NCBI GenBank assembly: GCA_002682825.1
Contig: NOKP01000071.1
Coordinates: 1 to 11,180 of the forward strand
Length of the DNA stretch: 11,180 nt
Source: Neonectria sp. B-13
Lineage: Eukaryota > Ascomycota > Sordariomycetes > Hypocreales > Nectriaceae
Direction: 5' to 3'
Shown here: piece after piece, positions 8,540 to 11,180 of the stretch
Layout: each line of letters opens with the position of its first letter
How positions within the stretch are numbered: position 1 is the first letter of the stretch
Position numbers and translations under genes: made by a program
Notes under the pieces: model-generated
Database searches by the model: none
The model's input: only the letters and a program-made list of their open reading frames with translations
What the model was told of the DNA's origin: nothing

Positions 8540-8645
8540 CTACGAGTTTACCCTCTTGGGTTTTCTACGAGTTTACCCCCCTGTTATTGATAGCGCATTT
8601 TGAATTTGTATGGGATCTTCTATGAGTTTACCCCTAAACTCGTAG
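8540..8645. repeat. cluster of TACGAGTTTACCC repeats ending in a hairpin
   Basis: CTACGAGTTTACCC occurs at 8540-8553 and 8565-8578, and a variant, CTATGAGTTTACCC, starts at 8620. TAAACTCGTAG (8635-8645) is its inverted copy, forming an 11-bp stem (one G-T pair) around a CCCC loop. CAATAAC (8534-8540) and GTTATTG (8583-8589) are inverted around the first two copies. It resembles the repeat-rich end of a transposable element. It could also lie in the 3' region of the minus-strand gene ending at 8719. Confidence 0.65.
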
Positions 8646-8718
8646 CTGAATTGTTGGAGTAGGCGGCAACTGTGACGCCTAACGCGTGTGACTATACCAA
8701 ACAGCGTCCGCCATTGAT

Positions 8719-10342
8719 CTAGCTCAAAGCTTTGTGAAGAACTCGAGTAATCCACGTCTTGAACTCACCGTCAATCCAAACTACAATTGCAGAGAGAGCA
8801 GCTTGGAGTTGATACATTCCGTGAATTGTGCTGCTGTTGCCGATTCGAAAGTCTCGATCGAGAATATGCTGACGGGATTTAGCTCAACACTGAGAGAAGG
8901 GCTCGAGAGAAACTCACGATTTCAGTCTGCGCATCCACCGCAAACATGAGAGTCCAGACTCCGTCTACAACCTGAATGATAGGAAGGGTGATGACTCGCT
9001 CCACGTCGCCACCAAGTCTCATGATGCTGCGAATACTTTCATGCCATGCTGCTATCCAGACGCCTAGCTGGACGTTTGCTGCTTCAATATTGCCGGCGGA
9101 CGTTTTTGTTTCAATAAATACTGGCGCTGGGCGGGATTTGAGGGGGTAGTACGCCGTTTGGTTGACGGTCGCTGTGGGAGAGGACTTGGTGAATGTTTCA
9201 ATGAGGGCCTCGAGATCCTCGTCGGGAGCAAGGATGAGCGCAAAGTCAACCATCTTATGGACTGACTTGGTGGCATTCATCCGTGATGGTGGGGCGTTGG
9301 AGTCGAAACCAGACATGCTACCTGTGTTCGAGAAGCTGGAGCCTGTTTTTTGCGATGAGACGTCGTCAGAAGGCTGGCCGGAGAAGGAGGGACGAAAGGC
9401 TGGGACGATTTGGGCTGATGTTATCGGCTCGACTCTAACGGAGGAGAATGAGGTGAGTTCATAGAGGAGAGGATAATGGACCATGGTGTTCCAGGCCGCC
9501 TCTGAGCGATGCAGGTCGGATGACTCGTTGGAGAGCTTGACAATCTCCAGGATACGACGATGTTTATCAGCGACAGAGCGGTCAGAGGACTGGGCACTTG
9601 TTCCGGTACTCTGCGTATTGGTCGCTTTGTCCGCTGGCTGCCACATGTACGGACGAATATCCCTGAGATTCATGCCTGGGACATCAGCAAGAGTGGGCGG
9701 TAGGATCCCCTCGCCGTGCTCTGCCATGACGAGTGCATCGTAAAGATCCTGAACATCAGATGGAAGCGCGGCTCCCATGTCCATCTCTTTTTTAAACCGC
9801 ACTGGCCGATCAAGGGTTAACAAGTCAGCCATCTTCCTGTGTTGCTTCGACGGTGATGTGCTGCGTGGTCGTTGGAGTGATGAGGCTGACGACTTGGTTG
9901 AATGGGGTCGTTGGTCCATCGCCGGCGTAGCAAGATGGGGCCGAGAGGCAAGGGCACCGGTAAAAACGGACGTCGGTGCTACCGAGGGGGCGGCAGAAGA
10001 GCCGGAATGCCCTGGTGGAGGAGGTATCTCGCCATGGGAGAAAGAGGACCCTGGGCTCTCGAAGACATCGTTCGTGGTGTCGTCTCTGGTCCCTGGCCGT
10101 TGTAGTCGTCGAGGTGTCGCCTCGGGATCGGTGAAGATGTCATCGGGAATATCTTCAAGTCGTTGGCGCTTTGACGGACTTGACATGGAATATCTGATGG
10201 ATCTGCACTTTGCCTTGTTCAGCGATGCGTTGTCAATGTCCGGAAGGATTCGTCTCGGCCCCTCGGTTGGGAAAGCGGGATCGTGGGGTGGGCTCGTGGT
10301 CACAATGGTCTGGATCCACGCGTGAATCGCATCAGGGTGCAT
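8719..10342 (-). CDS. fungal PD-(D/E)XK nuclease-like domain protein
   Basis: Exon 1 is 10342-8918 and exon 2 is 8868-8719, joined in phase 0 across a 49-nt intron (GTGAGT to GTCAG), giving 524 aa. Without splicing the frame ends in SFSRALLSVLS. With it the protein continues HILDRDFRIGNSSTIHGMYQ, the family-typical C-terminal strand and helix. Residues 1-15 (MHPDAIHAWIQTIV) are the usual N-terminal helix. Residues about 50-170 are disordered Ser/Pro-rich sequence with a basic SPSKRQR patch that may be a nuclear signal. The domain then has SEAAWNTMVHYPLL (280-293), MVDFALIL with D366, VFIETKTSAG with E411 and K413, and NVQLGVWIAAW (423-433). D...ExK is the PD-(D/E)XK metal-binding pattern, and Q425 fits the downstream motif. 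The family is common and expanded in filamentous fungi; its biological role is not established. No stop or frameshift interrupts it, in contrast to its left neighbours. Confidence 0.8.
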
Positions 10343-10680
10343 TCCGAAGGAATTAAAGGTGTTCGCGCAAGTGTTGATCGTTGACGCCGATTACTGTGGT
10401 CGCGATAGCTGGGAATCTTGTGGGACCATTGTTGTGGTTGCTCCTGACGACGAGCAAGGAGGGGCGGACCTTTATTGTTGCGGGCCGATGATATAATTGG
10501 TGGACCCTTACCCTACTGTACCAATTACCACCTGTATCGATTATTGCTAGCACCTTCCTTTGTCATCTTACTTTCTTGGCATGCAGATGTTAAGAAAGTA
10601 GCCCTAATTACACCAATCTTCTTAACAAGTGCACCACAACAACCATAATCCTGCGCTTCGCGCAGCCCACGGCGGCGGCG
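10343..10680. promoter_or_regulatory. divergent intergenic region
   Basis: It separates the minus-strand nuclease-like gene from the plus-strand ORF at 10681 and must hold the nuclease-like gene's promoter. Two inverted repeats stand out: TAATTGGT/ACCAATTA (10494-10501 and 10520-10527, 18-bp spacer) and TGTTAAGAA/TTCTTAACA (10588-10596 and 10619-10627, 22-bp spacer). Neither is assigned to a known factor. The right part may be the 5' UTR of a retroelement. Confidence 0.45.
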
Positions 10681-11180
10681 ATGGCATCCGCCACCTCCTG
10701 CCCGCCTATTGTCCCGGACCCTTTTGACCTGGGAATCCATACTCCTGCCAATCTCAATCGAGGAGCCCGCACTGCCCTCTTGCAAAACAGCCCCGCTGTC
10801 GTGAATGGACCTGTTGGGGTCCCGCCCACCCACGGGAGGACGGCTCAAACGCCGTCTTCGCCTCTCAATGCAATCTCTACTGCTGCGGCTACGGAAGGAG
10901 CCCAGATCGCCCGTCCTAACCCCTCCCCTGACCCTACCTCGACTGCTGTACAGCAACCAGTCTCCATTTTTGAAGCAGCCACGAAGCTCGCACGCGACCG
11001 TGTGGAGGAGTACAATGCCAAGTTGAAGGTGTTTCAGGCCTTCTGCGCTAAATTTGAAGAAGCAGCGAAACAATTCACCACTGGGCCCGAACGGGAATTC
11101 GCCCAAAAGTTTGCCGATAGGTTCCTGGACTCCTGGAATCAGGCGCTTACTGACGCCAAATCTGCTCCGGCGCCTACCTA
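10681..11180 (+). CDS. probable non-LTR retrotransposon (LINE/Tad-like) first ORF, 5' part, runs off right edge
   Basis: From ATG 10681 the frame is open to the window end (166 codons), and open upstream to a TAA at 10591. The first 95 residues are Pro/Ala/Thr-rich (MASATSCPPIVPDPFDLG, then NRGARTALLQNSPAVVNG). From about residue 97 a charged helical segment follows: FEAATKLARDRVEEYNAKL, then KVFQAFCAKFEEAAKQFTT, then EREFAQKFADRFLDSWNQA. This arrangement resembles the N-terminal regions of gag-like/polyprotein ORFs in Aspergillus and Penicillium LINE elements, where a reverse transcriptase follows downstream. No zinc knuckle, endonuclease or reverse transcriptase lies within the window, so the assignment is from recall of the family's style. 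A host protein with a coiled-coil is the alternative. Confidence 0.5.
   Translation, partial: MASATSCPPIVPDPFDLGIHTPANLNRGARTALLQNSPAVVNGPVGVPPTHGRTAQTPSSPLNAISTAAATEGAQIARPNPSPDPTSTAVQQPVSIFEAATKLARDRVEEYNAKLKVFQAFCAKFEEAAKQFTTGPEREFAQKFADRFLDSWNQALTDAKSAPAPT

Noticed and set aside
9777..10325. 182-codon plus-strand ORF
   Set aside because: It is antisense to the low-complexity N-terminus of the nuclease-like gene and has no recognisable domain.
10494..10527. TAATTGGT/ACCAATTA pair as a miniature transposon
   Set aside because: The arms are only 8 bp with an 18-bp spacer, and there is no target duplication; this could be chance or a binding site.
10525..11106. 193-codon minus-strand ORF
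   Set aside because: It lies opposite the open plus-strand ORF from 10681, is Arg/Gly-rich and shows no motif; judged to be its antisense shadow.

Overview
The window looks like nuclear DNA of a filamentous ascomycete, probably Eurotiales (Aspergillus/Penicillium type). The evidence is introns of 49-50 nt with GTAAGT/GTGAGT/GTACGT donors, an NsdD-family GATA factor, CT-rich leader DNA upstream of it, and fungus-specific protein families. There are no bacterial operons, ribosome binding sites, tRNAs, rRNAs or CRISPR arrays. The genus is an inference.

Left part (1-3683): the first exon of a G-protein-alpha-like P-loop gene runs off the left edge on the minus strand. It is followed by about 3.1 kb without a recognisable gene. 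This stretch holds degenerate tandem repeats, a perfect 22-bp palindrome and a (GA)n microsatellite. Its right end has the pyrimidine-rich character of a fungal promoter/leader and carries a 12-codon upstream ORF.

Centre (3684-6132): a three-exon plus-strand gene encodes an NsdD-like GATA factor (401 aa as modelled). All four zinc-binding cysteines are present, but the protein stops three residues after the conserved CGL, so the basic tail that normally follows the finger is missing. About 360 bp downstream lies a 774-bp inverted-repeat transposon. It has 66-bp perfect terminal inverted repeats, each with three copies of CGGGCATGAC, and an 8-bp target duplication matching at 7 of 8 positions. 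Inside are broken N- and C-terminal pieces of an ORF whose stop codon lies in the right inverted repeat. It is best read as a non-autonomous, internally deleted element.

Right-centre (6133-8718): this stretch is a gene graveyard. A right-handed parallel beta-helix (pectin-lyase-fold-like) gene is readable over about 1 kb but broken by frameshifts and stop codons, several explained by CpA to TpA changes. Next come a single ankyrin repeat and a cluster of short repeats with a hairpin.

Right part (8719-11180): a minus-strand gene with one 49-nt intron encodes a 524-aa fungal PD-(D/E)XK nuclease-like protein that appears intact. Divergent from it, an open reading frame starts at 10681 and runs off the right edge; it resembles the first ORF/N-terminal part of a fungal non-LTR (LINE/Tad-like) retroelement.

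The genes do not form a pathway. The mix of developmental regulator, signalling-like protein, decayed genes, transposon and PD-(D/E)XK gene is what an accessory, transposon-rich chromosome segment looks like.
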